A stretch of DNA of 64,000 bases, from the NCBI RefSeq assembly GCF_003967515.1, contig NZ_BIFQ01000001.1, forward strand, positions 2,852,001 through 2,916,000, given 5' to 3'. A model generated the notes under the pieces. It made no database searches. It was not told the DNA's origin and saw only the letters and a program-made list of their open reading frames with translations. Made by a program: the position numbers and the translations under genes. Source of the stretch: Dictyobacter aurantiacus (lineage in GTDB: Bacteria; Chloroflexota; Ktedonobacteria; Ktedonobacterales; Ktedonobacteraceae). Shown here one piece after another: positions 26,217 through 34,599 of the stretch. The first letter of the stretch is position 1. Every line of letters begins with the position of its first letter.

Positions 26217-27818
26217 ATGAACACACCAAAGAACACCTTTCGTCCTGAAGACATTGACGCTGATATTGATCAGCTATTAAAAACACGCCATCAGAGGGAT
26301 CATGTTTCGCACCCAAAGGCTCGCCTGGTCTCTGAAATGAAGGATCTTTATGCGCGGGAGCGCTATGAGGATGAATCCCAGATATTAGATCGAGCCTGGG
26401 AACAACTCTCTCAACAGATACAGCGCCCGTTAGCTAAGATGGCTGAATCACCGGAGCAGTATCAGAGACGGAGGGAATTTAATCAGCCAATTGTTCTCAA
26501 GAGCACACAAAAGAGCGCTACAAAACGCCGTCTGATGCAGGTAGGATTAGGGTTGGTTGCCGCGTTTGTTCTGGTGAGTACCATGGTTATGTTCACTGTG
26601 GCGCAGCAACATAGGATGGGTGTCGCGAGCAACCATTCGACCCCCGCGGCGAATCATACAACCAGCCCATCTGGAAATAATGCATCGCAGGGACATGTGA
26701 TCTTTCGTTCCCAAAGTGCAGATGGCGAGGCCTGGGTGAATTGGCCGGCCGCTGGACCGCGTCTGATAGAGGTGGTAACGAGGCAGAATACCATATTTGG
26801 CGGGACCATGAAAATAGTGGATGCGAAGACAAATCAAACGTACGCGAGTATTCCCCTGGACTCAGATGAACAGGTGAATATGCCTGGCTCCTGGTCGCCG
26901 GTGGACGATATGGTCGCTATTGCAACTAATAAGAGGGTTATTATCGTCAACGGCCAGACAGGGCAGATCATGACGAGTCATTGGTCATCAACACTCGCGT
27001 TCACGACTCCAGAAAAGCCCACAGTAGCTCTCAGCTCGATGGCGATCCCTTTAAGCTATAGCAGCACACAATCTCATCTCCGGGCTCTCGCATCAGCATC
27101 TTCGTTTCGCGGTATCGCCTGGTCACCTGACGGCAAATCAATTGCCTCTTCCTATAGTTCAGGTGCTGCGCAGGGAAATAGCCCGTCGGCAATAGACGTT
27201 TGGAATCCTACGACAGGCATTGTTTCTAATTCTTTTCATACGGATCCAGGTTGGAGTGTGGCTGAAATTTCCTGGTCTTCTGATGGAAAGTATATCGCTG
27301 CCAACATGTCAAAGGGTCTGACACAAAATCAGGTGGTCGTGTGGAATGCCAAAACGCGGCAGATTGTGTTTCAACATGCGGTTAGCCAGGAGCTTTCAGG
27401 TTCTAGCTGGCAGCCCGGCACGCACAATCTGGCTTTTTCCCTACTGGTGCGAGGAAATTTCGAAGGCGATGTGATGAATGTATGGAATATCGATGCCAAA
27501 GCATTGCTGAAAACATTTCCTGGTGTAACGGCCAGCGAAATGGCCTGGTCACCCAATGGGAATGAGATTGCGTACAATACTATGATCGGCGGTGGTAAAA
27601 CAGACGTAGTGGCAATTTTGAATATCAAGGACGGCCAAAAAAGCTCCACCTATCAGGCGTCAGCTCCATCCCAGCATATCATTAATATTGCTTCGATTAC
27701 CTGGTCACCCGATGGCAAATATATTCTGACCTGTGAGACGACGACGTCAGTCCCTAGCGGGAACGGTCCTCAACCACCACGGATACCATCACATAGTGTC
27801 GTGGTCTGGGAGCCCTAA
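26217..27818 (+). CDS. membrane beta-propeller protein, putative sigma partner
   Basis: A 533-residue single-pass protein. Residues 1-105 are cytoplasmic, helical and charged (EDIDADIDQLLKTRHQ, then ARERYEDESQILDRAWEQL). The membrane helix is at 107-129. Outside lies a WD40-like propeller with repeated blades marked by IAWSPDGKSIASSYS, ISWSSDGKYIAANMS, MAWSPNGNEIAYNT and ITWSPDGKYILTCE. No zinc anti-sigma motif (HxxxCxxC) is seen, so if it restrains the sigma factor it does so by a different fold. Close coupling with the sigma gene and the outside sensor domain support a signal-transducing role. The Walker-free propeller probably binds a protein or glycan ligand. Confidence 0.85.
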   Translation: MNTPKNTFRPEDIDADIDQLLKTRHQRDHVSHPKARLVSEMKDLYARERYEDESQILDRAWEQLSQQIQRPLAKMAESPEQYQRRREFNQPIVLKSTQKSATKRRLMQVGLGLVAAFVLVSTMVMFTVAQQHRMGVASNHSTPAANHTTSPSGNNASQGHVIFRSQSADGEAWVNWPAAGPRLIEVVTRQNTIFGGTMKIVDAKTNQTYASIPLDSDEQVNMPGSWSPVDDMVAIATNKRVIIVNGQTGQIMTSHWSSTLAFTTPEKPTVALSSMAIPLSYSSTQSHLRALASASSFRGIAWSPDGKSIASSYSSGAAQGNSPSAIDVWNPTTGIVSNSFHTDPGWSVAEISWSSDGKYIAANMSKGLTQNQVVVWNAKTRQIVFQHAVSQELSGSSWQPGTHNLAFSLLVRGNFEGDVMNVWNIDAKALLKTFPGVTASEMAWSPNGNEIAYNTMIGGGKTDVVAILNIKDGQKSSTYQASAPSQHIINIASITWSPDGKYILTCETTTSVPSGNGPQPPRIPSHSVVVWEP

Positions 27819-27840
27819 ACCTGTCTATCTCTTTTCCTTC

Positions 27841-27897
27841 GTAACCCCTATGTTATTCCACTCATGTGAGAATTGAATGGAACAGCATAGGGGTTAC
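27841..27897 (+). terminator. long imperfect terminator hairpin
   Basis: 20-bp arms GTAACCCCTATG... with two imperfect pairs and a 17-nt loop, 22 bp behind the propeller gene. Without a T-run; probably ends the sigma operon. Confidence 0.75.
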
Positions 27898-27983
27898 ACC
27901 TCCAAAAACTTTTCGTTTCCTCAATGTACATATCTGCATCTGTCTCGAAAATGCCTGTTTCTCTAGAAGAAAGGAACATGACA

Positions 27984-29162
27984 ATGGCAAGCGTAAAGGC
28001 TGCGCTGAAAGAAGCTGGTTGGACTTTTGTTATTAGCCGTATTGTCATCATGATGTTATCATTTCTCGTTGTCAGTATAATACCATCGAGAGGAAGCCTC
28101 TCTGCTGCTAATTGCTTTACATCGCCACGCAGTTGCGTCTTCGGATGGTTGCACTTCGATGTTCTCTCTTACATCTATATCGCGGTCTCTGGATATGGTA
28201 CCGAAACGTCAACCGCTTTTTTTCCGCTCTGGCCTTTGCTCTTGCATGTCGTCGGGGCACCACTAGGGCCATCAGTGCATCTCTACTATCTTATAGGTAT
28301 AGTTCTGGCCAATATATTGTTTTATCTCTCGCTCGTGCTCCTTTACCTTCTTACGGTTGAATTGTTTGATCACACAATTGCCAGGAAAGCCCTCATCTAT
28401 CTTGCCTTTGCTCCATATGCCCTATTTTTCTTTATTGGTTATACGGAATCCCTCTTTTTAGTTCTGTGTCTGGCAACATTTTTCTGTTTACAGCGAGCAG
28501 CAAAATATGGAAACCTCGTCTACTGGTGGTCTGCTGGGCTTTGCGGTTTGCTTGCAGCCTTAACACGCTCACAAGGTTTTCTCCTGAGCGTACCTTTCAT
28601 TGTCGTTTTCGCACAACGGTATCTGGTAGCAAGCAAAATCCAGCTCACCGCCTGGCGTGAAAAGATGATGGCTTTGCTTCCTATTCTCTTGATACCGCTC
28701 GGAGTTCTTATCTACATGGGCTATCTCTGGTATGCCAAAGGAGATCCTCTCCTTTTTAGCAAGGCTGAAGCCGTCGATTGGAACCGCGCTTTTAGATATC
28801 CCTGGGTGGGAATCCACGATGCACTGCATGCGCTCTTTGTACCTGGCCCCCTGCAAATTTCAAACGCGATAAATATCTCCAGTTTCTTCGTTTCCGCTAT
28901 TATTCTTGGGAGCAACTGGAAACGCTTACCTTTACACTATGCTCTTTTTGCAATGGTGCTCATAATTTTTCCACTTTGTTATCCTATTGGAACAATCGAT
29001 GCACTATCTGCTATTCCGCGCTATATGCTCATTGTGTTTCCCGTTGTGATTATCAGTGCTAGCTGGAAACAGCAGCGGTTAGCCACATTGTGTCTGGCAG
29101 TATCACTGGCGCTCTTTACCTTCAATGTCATGTTGTTCATCTGTCACTATTGGGTCGCTTAA
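27984..29162 (+). CDS. PIG-V-like mannosyltransferase, multi-pass
   Basis: A 392-residue integral membrane protein with about 10 helices. Segments near the N-terminus such as FGWLHFDVLSYIYIAVSGYG and TSTAFFPLWPLLL, then FAPYALFFFIGYTESLFLVL and GLCGLLAALTRSQGF, match the PIG-V / GT-C mannosyltransferase family, which uses polyprenyl-phosphate mannose. The acidic Asp in HFDVLSY is the expected catalytic position in GT-C enzymes. The start at 27984 has AAGGA at 8 bases; upstream ATGs at 27924 and 27978 are less well placed. It is flanked by terminators and forms a single gene. Likely role: glycosylation of envelope lipid or protein. Confidence 0.83.
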   Translation: MASVKAALKEAGWTFVISRIVIMMLSFLVVSIIPSRGSLSAANCFTSPRSCVFGWLHFDVLSYIYIAVSGYGTETSTAFFPLWPLLLHVVGAPLGPSVHLYYLIGIVLANILFYLSLVLLYLLTVELFDHTIARKALIYLAFAPYALFFFIGYTESLFLVLCLATFFCLQRAAKYGNLVYWWSAGLCGLLAALTRSQGFLLSVPFIVVFAQRYLVASKIQLTAWREKMMALLPILLIPLGVLIYMGYLWYAKGDPLLFSKAEAVDWNRAFRYPWVGIHDALHALFVPGPLQISNAINISSFFVSAIILGSNWKRLPLHYALFAMVLIIFPLCYPIGTIDALSAIPRYMLIVFPVVIISASWKQQRLATLCLAVSLALFTFNVMLFICHYWVA

Positions 29163-29200
29163 GGACAACGTTGTCGTGTACCATATCAGGCAAAGAGGAG

Positions 29201-29262
29201 AACTGGTAAGATGGAAAACGACCCACCGCAAACGTGGTGGGCCGTTTTCCATCTTACCAGTT
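29201..29262. terminator. 27-bp near-perfect hairpin overlapping the radC stop
   Basis: Arms 29201-29227 and 29236-29262 match in 26 of 27 pairs around an 8-nt loop. The right arm contains the radC stop codon (29254-29256) and its last two codons. It separates two convergent genes and lacks a clear T-run. Confidence 0.85.
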
Positions 29263-30045
29263 CAGTTTCTCCTTCAGACTGATGTAGAGCGGATTACCGA
29301 TGATGATGTGATCGAGGAGTTCGATATCCAGCAACTTTCCGGCTTCAGCTAGCTGATAGGTTACCTCGATATCCTCTTCTGACGGCGTGGGATCGCCGCT
29401 GGGATGGTTGTGGCTGACGATGATGCGGGGGCTGTTACGGGTGATGGCTGGACGCATGATCTCCGCGATGCGCAGTACCGAGCTGTTGACGGTCCCCTTG
29501 TAGCGCTTGACACATTCGATGACCTGATTTTTGGTGTCTAGCAAGAGAATATGCATCTCCTCGTGATCCAGATACATCAGCTCCATGCGCACCAGGCGGG
29601 CGGCGTCATCGGCCGAGCGGATCTGATAGCGTTTCTCGGTTTGCAGGACGCTCAGGCGCTTGCCGATCTCCAGCGCGGCCTTCAACTGACTGGCTTTCGC
29701 GGGTCCAAGACCATGCTGAGAACCGAGTTCATGCAGGTCGGCGCTGACCAGGCCGGCCAGCCCTCCATACCGGGTGATCAGTTTGTTGGCGACCTCAATC
29801 ACATTTTCGCGCTGGGTGCCGGTGCGCAGGATAATAGCCAGCAGTTCGGCTGTGGTGAGCATCTCAGCCCCGTGCTTCTGTAGGCGCTCGCGCGGACGCT
29901 CGTCGAGCGGCATGTCGTGTACGGTGGCATGATAGGCTGGTTTGATGATGGACAATGGCATAGGAATCTCAGGATCGCTGGTGGGCGCGGGTATATCTGT
30001 AAGCATAGCTTCCATATCATTATTTAAGACAGTACTATCAATCAT
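29254..30045 (-). CDS. radC: RadC family JAB/MPN protein
   Basis: A 263-residue protein of the RadC/YicR family. The N-terminal part has helix-hairpin-helix-like segments (LLAIILRTGTQREN, then LHELGSQHGLGPAKASQLKA). The C-terminal half is the JAB1/MPN metalloprotease-like domain with SHNHPSGDPTPSEED, the HxHPSGDxxPSxxD signature of the family, and an earlier glutamate. Despite its name, a DNA-repair role is disputed and the function remains unclear. A 35-residue unstructured N-terminus (TDIPAPTSDPEIPMP) precedes the domain and may be extended; the start is not firmly set. Confidence 0.94.
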   Translation of the reverse strand: MIDSTVLNNDMEAMLTDIPAPTSDPEIPMPLSIIKPAYHATVHDMPLDERPRERLQKHGAEMLTTAELLAIILRTGTQRENVIEVANKLITRYGGLAGLVSADLHELGSQHGLGPAKASQLKAALEIGKRLSVLQTEKRYQIRSADDAARLVRMELMYLDHEEMHILLLDTKNQVIECVKRYKGTVNSSVLRIAEIMRPAITRNSPRIIVSHNHPSGDPTPSEEDIEVTYQLAEAGKLLDIELLDHIIIGNPLYISLKEKLNW

Positions 30046-30276
30046 AAGTCTTTATGTTGCTCCTTATCAAATGCTGGCAGGTTGCTATACATAATTGCTG
30101 TTGCTGACCTGACAATACAATACCTGTGCCTCCACTGTAAATAGGCAAAATAAGAAGCAAGCGGTATTCATACACATTGCTTTTTGGCTGAGAATCGGGT
30201 ACGCTTCAGGCAAGCAACGGGTGTATGCTTGCAAAGAACGACGGGGACCGAGCAGAAAGGATCGCTCTAAAAAGTT

Positions 30277-31242
30277 ATGACACATACGCATAATTCTGGA
30301 AGAACCATTCATGTGCACCGCGACCAGTGGCACCTGGCCTGGGATAACAGTATTGAGCCTATCGGTAGAATTCAATCTGGTGAAATCGTGGAATTTGATC
30401 TGCTGGATTCGGCGGGCGGACAGATTGGTCCCGCGAGTACCGTTGAGGCGATCAAAACTCTGGATTTTTCGCGCGTTGACCAGGTGAATGGGCCGATCTA
30501 TGTTGAGGGGGCTGAACCCGGCGATACGCTGGAAGTTGAGATCGTCGACCTTCAACCGGCGAACTGGGGCTGGACCGCGATCATCCCTGGCTTTGGCCTG
30601 CTGGCCGATGAGTTTTCGGAGCCGGCTTTGAAGATCTGGAAGATCGAGGGGGGCGCCGATGGCTGGGCCGAGTTTTTGCCCGGTATCCGCATCCCCATGG
30701 CTCCTTTCTGCGGAGAGATTGGCCTGGCTCCTGGCGCGCCCGGCGCCCTGTCGACGATTCCACCGTATCGCCACGGCGGCAATATGGATACCAAACATCT
30801 GACGAAAGGTGCGCGCCTGTATTTGCCGATTGAGACTTCCGGCGCCCTCTATTCAATGGGTGATGGACATGCCGCGCAGGGCGACGGCGAGGTGTGCGGT
30901 ACAGCCATTGAGGCTCCCATGCACGCTACGGTGCGCCTGACGGTGCGTAAGGATCTGCAGGTGCCACAGCCCCAGTTCTTGACCGCTGGCCCCCTGGCCA
31001 CGCGCACCAATACCGCCCCCTACTATGCCACCGATGGCATCGGGCCAGATCTGGTTGAGGCTACGCGCAGCGCCGTGCGGCACATGATCGAACACCTGCA
31101 GCGCACCTATCATCTCTCACGTGAAGATGCCTATATGCTCTGTAGCGTCGCGGTCGACCTGAAGCTCTGTGAAGTCGTAGACATGCCTAACTGGCTCGTC
31201 GGTGCCTTCCTGCCTTTGAGCATCTTCTCTAAAAATTCCTGA
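30277..31242 (+). CDS. acetamidase/formamidase family protein
   Basis: A 321-residue amidohydrolase of the FmdA/AmdA family, which hydrolyses formamide or acetamide to ammonia plus the acid. Signature stretches include AEPGDTLEVEIVDLQP, GEIGLAPGAPG, PYRHGGNMDTKHL and the SMGDGHAAQGDGEVCGTAIE segment with the conserved metal-binding residues. The length matches the shorter, acetamidase-like form. It is divergent from radC and stands alone; an amino-acid permease follows on the same strand after a long palindrome, with no sign of an operon. Substrate preference cannot be fixed from sequence. Confidence 0.92.
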   Translation: MTHTHNSGRTIHVHRDQWHLAWDNSIEPIGRIQSGEIVEFDLLDSAGGQIGPASTVEAIKTLDFSRVDQVNGPIYVEGAEPGDTLEVEIVDLQPANWGWTAIIPGFGLLADEFSEPALKIWKIEGGADGWAEFLPGIRIPMAPFCGEIGLAPGAPGALSTIPPYRHGGNMDTKHLTKGARLYLPIETSGALYSMGDGHAAQGDGEVCGTAIEAPMHATVRLTVRKDLQVPQPQFLTAGPLATRTNTAPYYATDGIGPDLVEATRSAVRHMIEHLQRTYHLSREDAYMLCSVAVDLKLCEVVDMPNWLVGAFLPLSIFSKNS

Positions 31243-31246
31243 TCTT

Positions 31247-31314
31247 AAATAGTGGATGGTTCACATGTTTTCAGCAAGGGCAGACGCTGAAAACATGTGA
31301 ACCATCCACTATTT
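31247..31314. terminator. 29-bp perfect giant hairpin
   Basis: Arms 31247-31275 and 31286-31314 are perfectly complementary with a 10-nt loop, starting 4 bases after the formamidase stop. Followed by TTATT only. One of the clearest members of the long-hairpin class. Confidence 0.9.
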
Positions 31315-31642
31315 TATTGCCAGCTTGATTGCAGAGCTAAATTATTGTATGCTTGTGTTATTCCCCTTCGTAGAGCTACAGATCATCAGCAACCAACGGT
31401 GGTACGTTGTATGCATTTACTATAGTAATGATGCGATGTGCTTGCATTGTTGTATCTAATTCAAGCAATGCAGCATAACATTATTGCGATATAAAGGGGC
31501 CACTTAAAAGATAGCTACTTTATACACGTATCGAAAAGCCAAATGATCATCGGGCTAGTGCTTACCATTTTTTCTCGAAACGTGGGAACGTGCTATCTTT
31601 TGTCGGAATTGTTATTCTTGTGTTCTGTGAGAAGGAGCTATT
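31315..31642. other. intergenic region before the permease
   Basis: About 330 bp, AT-rich. Contains local repeats such as TGCTTGCATTGTTGTATC and its near complement TTCAAGCAATGCAG, but no known riboswitch or T-box core was recognised. Probably carries the promoter and leader of the permease. Confidence 0.4.
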
Positions 31643-33076
31643 ATGTCTACCGAAACTTCTTCCCCGCCTGAACAAGGCCAGTTACGTGCGAACACGATTG
31701 GGTTGCCTGGAGTGCTGTTCCAGTCCATTACTACGATGGCTCCGGCATCCGCTGTTGCCTTTAGCCTCGGAGCGGCCATTCCCTTTACGGGAAGTGCTCT
31801 TCCGCTGGCCGTTATTATCGCTCTTATCGTTTGTTGTTTTATTGCGTTGAGCATTGGTTCGCTGGCTAAATATCTACCGTCAGCAGGTGGCTATTTTACG
31901 TATGTGAGCGAATCTCTTGGCATGCCACTCGGTTGGCTGACTGGCTGGATGTTTGATCTGGCATATCTACTGATCGTGCCGTTCCAACTGCTGGTTCTGG
32001 GGCCGGTGGCGGATTCATTTGTGGGTAGCGTCTTTAACCTTCACCTGGGCTGGCCTGTCTGGGCCTTGATCTTCGCGGCGATCGTCTTCGGTCTGACCTT
32101 CTTTGGTATTAAGATCTCGGCTGATACGGGCATCGTCCTTGGCGTAATAGAGATCGTTGTGTTTACGCTGCTCTCAATCTGGCTGATTGCTACCTCTAAC
32201 AATAATACCCTGGCGGTGTTCAATCCCGCCTCTAGCTTGCAATCAGGACTGGGAGGCTGGCAGGGCGTGTTCTTTGGCATGATCTTTGTGCTGCTGGCCT
32301 TCGCCGGCTTTGAATCTTCGGCCCCGCTGGCGGAAGAGGCTCGGAATCCACGCCGTACGGTGCCGCGTGCCATTGTGCTGGCCGCTATCTGTATCGGTAT
32401 CTTTTATGTGTTCTGCTCGTACGCGGGTGTTGTCGGCTGGGGACCTGCTAAGATCGGGGCATATAGCGGCGATCCAGACCCCTGGGGGACGATGGCGACG
32501 CGTGTGTGGGGACCATTCCACATTATTGTCATCCTGGCGATCTTGAATAGCGCGCTGGGCAATGCTAATGCCGGTGTGAATGCGGCCTCTCGCATGCTCT
32601 ATGCTATGGGCCGTACCAGGTCTTTGCCACCAATTCTGGCCCACCTGAACAAGGCCAGCGTTCCTGATGTAGCCATCATCTTTACCACCATTGTCGCGGT
32701 TATCTTCTCGCTTCTGCCCGGCTTCGCCTATGGCACCACCACCGGCTTTGCCTTCCTGGGGGCTGTGCTGACCCTGCCGATTATCCTGGTCTACCTGGCC
32801 ACCTGCATATCGGTCCCCTTCTTCTACCTGCGCCGGCACCGTGAAGAGTTTAACGTCCTGCGTCACGTTATCGTTCCTGGTATCCCATTTCTTATTCTCT
32901 TAGTCGTGCTCTACTTCCAGTTCTCGCCGCTACCGGCGGCCCCTTTAAATCTGGCTGGCCCCATCGTCGGCATCTGGCTTCTGATCGGCATCGCCATCAT
33001 CTTCCTGCAGACCCGTCGCTCACCCGACGCGCTCCAGGCCAGCAGCAAAGCCTATGTCGAAGATGCCGAAATCTAG
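31643..33076 (+). CDS. APC-family amino acid permease
   Basis: A 477-residue transporter with 12 predicted membrane helices. The first helix region contains SITTMAPASAVAFSLGAAIP and the G-rich AGGYFTYV segment characteristic of the APC superfamily (AAT or YjeH/EAT-like groups); LAEEARNPRRTVPRAIV is the conserved loop after helix 6, and NAGVNAASRMLYAMGR lies in helix 8. It is a secondary transporter for amino acids or amines; substrate unknown. A GAGAAGGAG ribosome site precedes the ATG. An intrinsic terminator follows. Confidence 0.94.
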   Translation: MSTETSSPPEQGQLRANTIGLPGVLFQSITTMAPASAVAFSLGAAIPFTGSALPLAVIIALIVCCFIALSIGSLAKYLPSAGGYFTYVSESLGMPLGWLTGWMFDLAYLLIVPFQLLVLGPVADSFVGSVFNLHLGWPVWALIFAAIVFGLTFFGIKISADTGIVLGVIEIVVFTLLSIWLIATSNNNTLAVFNPASSLQSGLGGWQGVFFGMIFVLLAFAGFESSAPLAEEARNPRRTVPRAIVLAAICIGIFYVFCSYAGVVGWGPAKIGAYSGDPDPWGTMATRVWGPFHIIVILAILNSALGNANAGVNAASRMLYAMGRTRSLPPILAHLNKASVPDVAIIFTTIVAVIFSLLPGFAYGTTTGFAFLGAVLTLPIILVYLATCISVPFFYLRRHREEFNVLRHVIVPGIPFLILLVVLYFQFSPLPAAPLNLAGPIVGIWLLIGIAIIFLQTRRSPDALQASSKAYVEDAEI

Positions 33077-33133
33077 CTAGAAAATTCGCCTATAGTTGAT
33101 CCAGCACCATACCGAATCAGTTGTGTGCTTTTA

Positions 33134-33178
33134 AGTAAGGGTTGCCATTTTTTTGCAAAGATGGTAACCCCTATTTTT
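33134..33178 (+). terminator. intrinsic terminator
   Basis: Stem AAGGGTTGCCAT... paired to ATGGTAACCCCT with a T-rich loop, followed by ATTTTTCT. It lies about 60 bp behind the permease. Confidence 0.85.
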
Positions 33179-33360
33179 CTGCCTCTGGTTATTTCTTCAG
33201 ATCTCAAAAGATGCAATCCTTGCTTTCAGTCATCACAGAGAAAACGGGCCAGCCTCTGTACGATTTACGGTAACACCTCGTAGGTGTCGGGCTTGCCCCG
33301 ACTTTGTCGCGAAGCGACCCTGTACCCGGGCGTGTACGTTCCGCCGCAGATATTCCTTCC
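33179..33360. other. spacer between convergent genes
   Basis: Contains TGTCGGGCTTGCCCCGAC, a short hairpin, then GTCGCGAAGCGAC, a second short hairpin. No gene is seen. Confidence 0.5.
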
Positions 33361-34569
33361 TCAATTGAGGGTGGTGGTGCCGGTCAGGAGCAGGCTGTCG
33401 GGTGCTACGCAGCTGATCCGGGCTGTGGACCCCATGCTTGCCGAGGTCAGGGTGAGATTGTTGCCTGCTATGTTTCCGATCTTGTCATTGAGCGCCTGTT
33501 CTATCTGCTGATTGTAGTTGTCGGCCGGGAAGGTGAAAATCAGCACGTTGAGCGTGGTCTTGTCGACGTGGAACTGCAGCTTGCCATCCGCGACCTGTGG
33601 CTCCATGATTGTGGTGGCGGTCCCTAGCTTGAGCATGGGGGTGCCAAACACCAGGCTGATAATGTCGGCGGTGACGACCAGCTTACCATTTTGCGTGCTG
33701 AGCTGGATGTTTTTTGCCTCCATGCTGCTGTTGAGGGAGAGCGTCCCTACACCGCCGGCGACCGTGTTGAGGGAGCTAAATGGTACCTCAACATAGACTG
33801 GAACAGCCTGCTGATCGATGGGACTGGCAGCTGCGCCTGGCATGGTCATGCTCAGGGGTACTGTGTCCATGGCTGGCGTGTTACCGCTGTGCGCCTGCTG
33901 GTATGAACCATGGAGACTGCCCTGGGCTTGAGTGCCTGTTTGCGGAATCTGCAGCCCCAGATCTAGATTGGCGTCGCCACAGGTAGTGGTGGTCTGCACG
34001 CTGGTGAGCTTCCCTATCGGCACGTGCAGGGTGGTCAGGGGACCCGTGATGAGCGCCGGGCTACCGGGCAGGGCCTGTCCGTTAACCTGGATGGTTGAGT
34101 CATTGAGGATGCTGAAGGTGACGAGCATGTGGCTATTGATTGGTTTAGGATCGCCGGGATAGAGACTGAGCCTGATGCCTGTGTTGAATCCACCAGCCTG
34201 GGGTGTTAGATCGGTCAGGGTCGCCGCTGGCTGGATCAGCGCGTTGGCGATCTGCCCGATCCAGCCCTGATCGCCCGCCGGTGCGCTGTGCACGATGCCG
34301 TTGATGGTGCTGGCGCTGAGGTGCGGTACCTGCTGGTTAATCGTATTCTGGAAGCGCTGGCGCAGCACATCCCCGGTCAAAAAGACGCGCGCGTCGAGCA
34401 TCCCGGCTTCTTTTGTCTGCTGCGTCTCTCGTGTGGAGGCATCTACAGGCGCCGCCATACCAATCAGGATCAAGCTGATGAGCAGTATCCAGCTGATCTG
34501 TATGGCGCGTCTAAACCTTCTTGTCATCTCTCGATCCTCGATCCTTACTTCTACTTTTTTCCCTGCCAT
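33361..34569 (-). CDS. secreted or anchored protein, possibly lipid-binding
   Basis: A 402-residue protein with one N-terminal membrane/signal segment at about 26-43 (ISWILLISLILIGMAAPV) and a large extracytoplasmic part. Blocks such as DARVFLTGDVLRQRFQNTIN and NYNQQIEQALNDKIGN are spaced like the alpha/beta lipid-binding modules of LmeA/DUF2993-type proteins; I regard this as a possibility, not an identification. It starts 30 bp after the stop of an MFS transporter on the same strand. The last 190 residues of that transporter form a similar outside domain, so the two probably act together, for example in handling a hydrophobic molecule at the cell surface. Confidence 0.7.
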   Translation of the reverse strand: MAGKKVEVRIEDREMTRRFRRAIQISWILLISLILIGMAAPVDASTRETQQTKEAGMLDARVFLTGDVLRQRFQNTINQQVPHLSASTINGIVHSAPAGDQGWIGQIANALIQPAATLTDLTPQAGGFNTGIRLSLYPGDPKPINSHMLVTFSILNDSTIQVNGQALPGSPALITGPLTTLHVPIGKLTSVQTTTTCGDANLDLGLQIPQTGTQAQGSLHGSYQQAHSGNTPAMDTVPLSMTMPGAAASPIDQQAVPVYVEVPFSSLNTVAGGVGTLSLNSSMEAKNIQLSTQNGKLVVTADIISLVFGTPMLKLGTATTIMEPQVADGKLQFHVDKTTLNVLIFTFPADNYNQQIEQALNDKIGNIAGNNLTLTSASMGSTARISCVAPDSLLLTGTTTLN

Positions 34570-34599
34570 TATATATCTCGCACAATATCTACGTACCAG

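Noticed and set aside
31380-31640. T-box leader before the amino-acid permease
   Set aside because: AACGGTGGTACGTTG looked like part of a T-box, but the specifier stem and a following antiterminator or terminator are missing.
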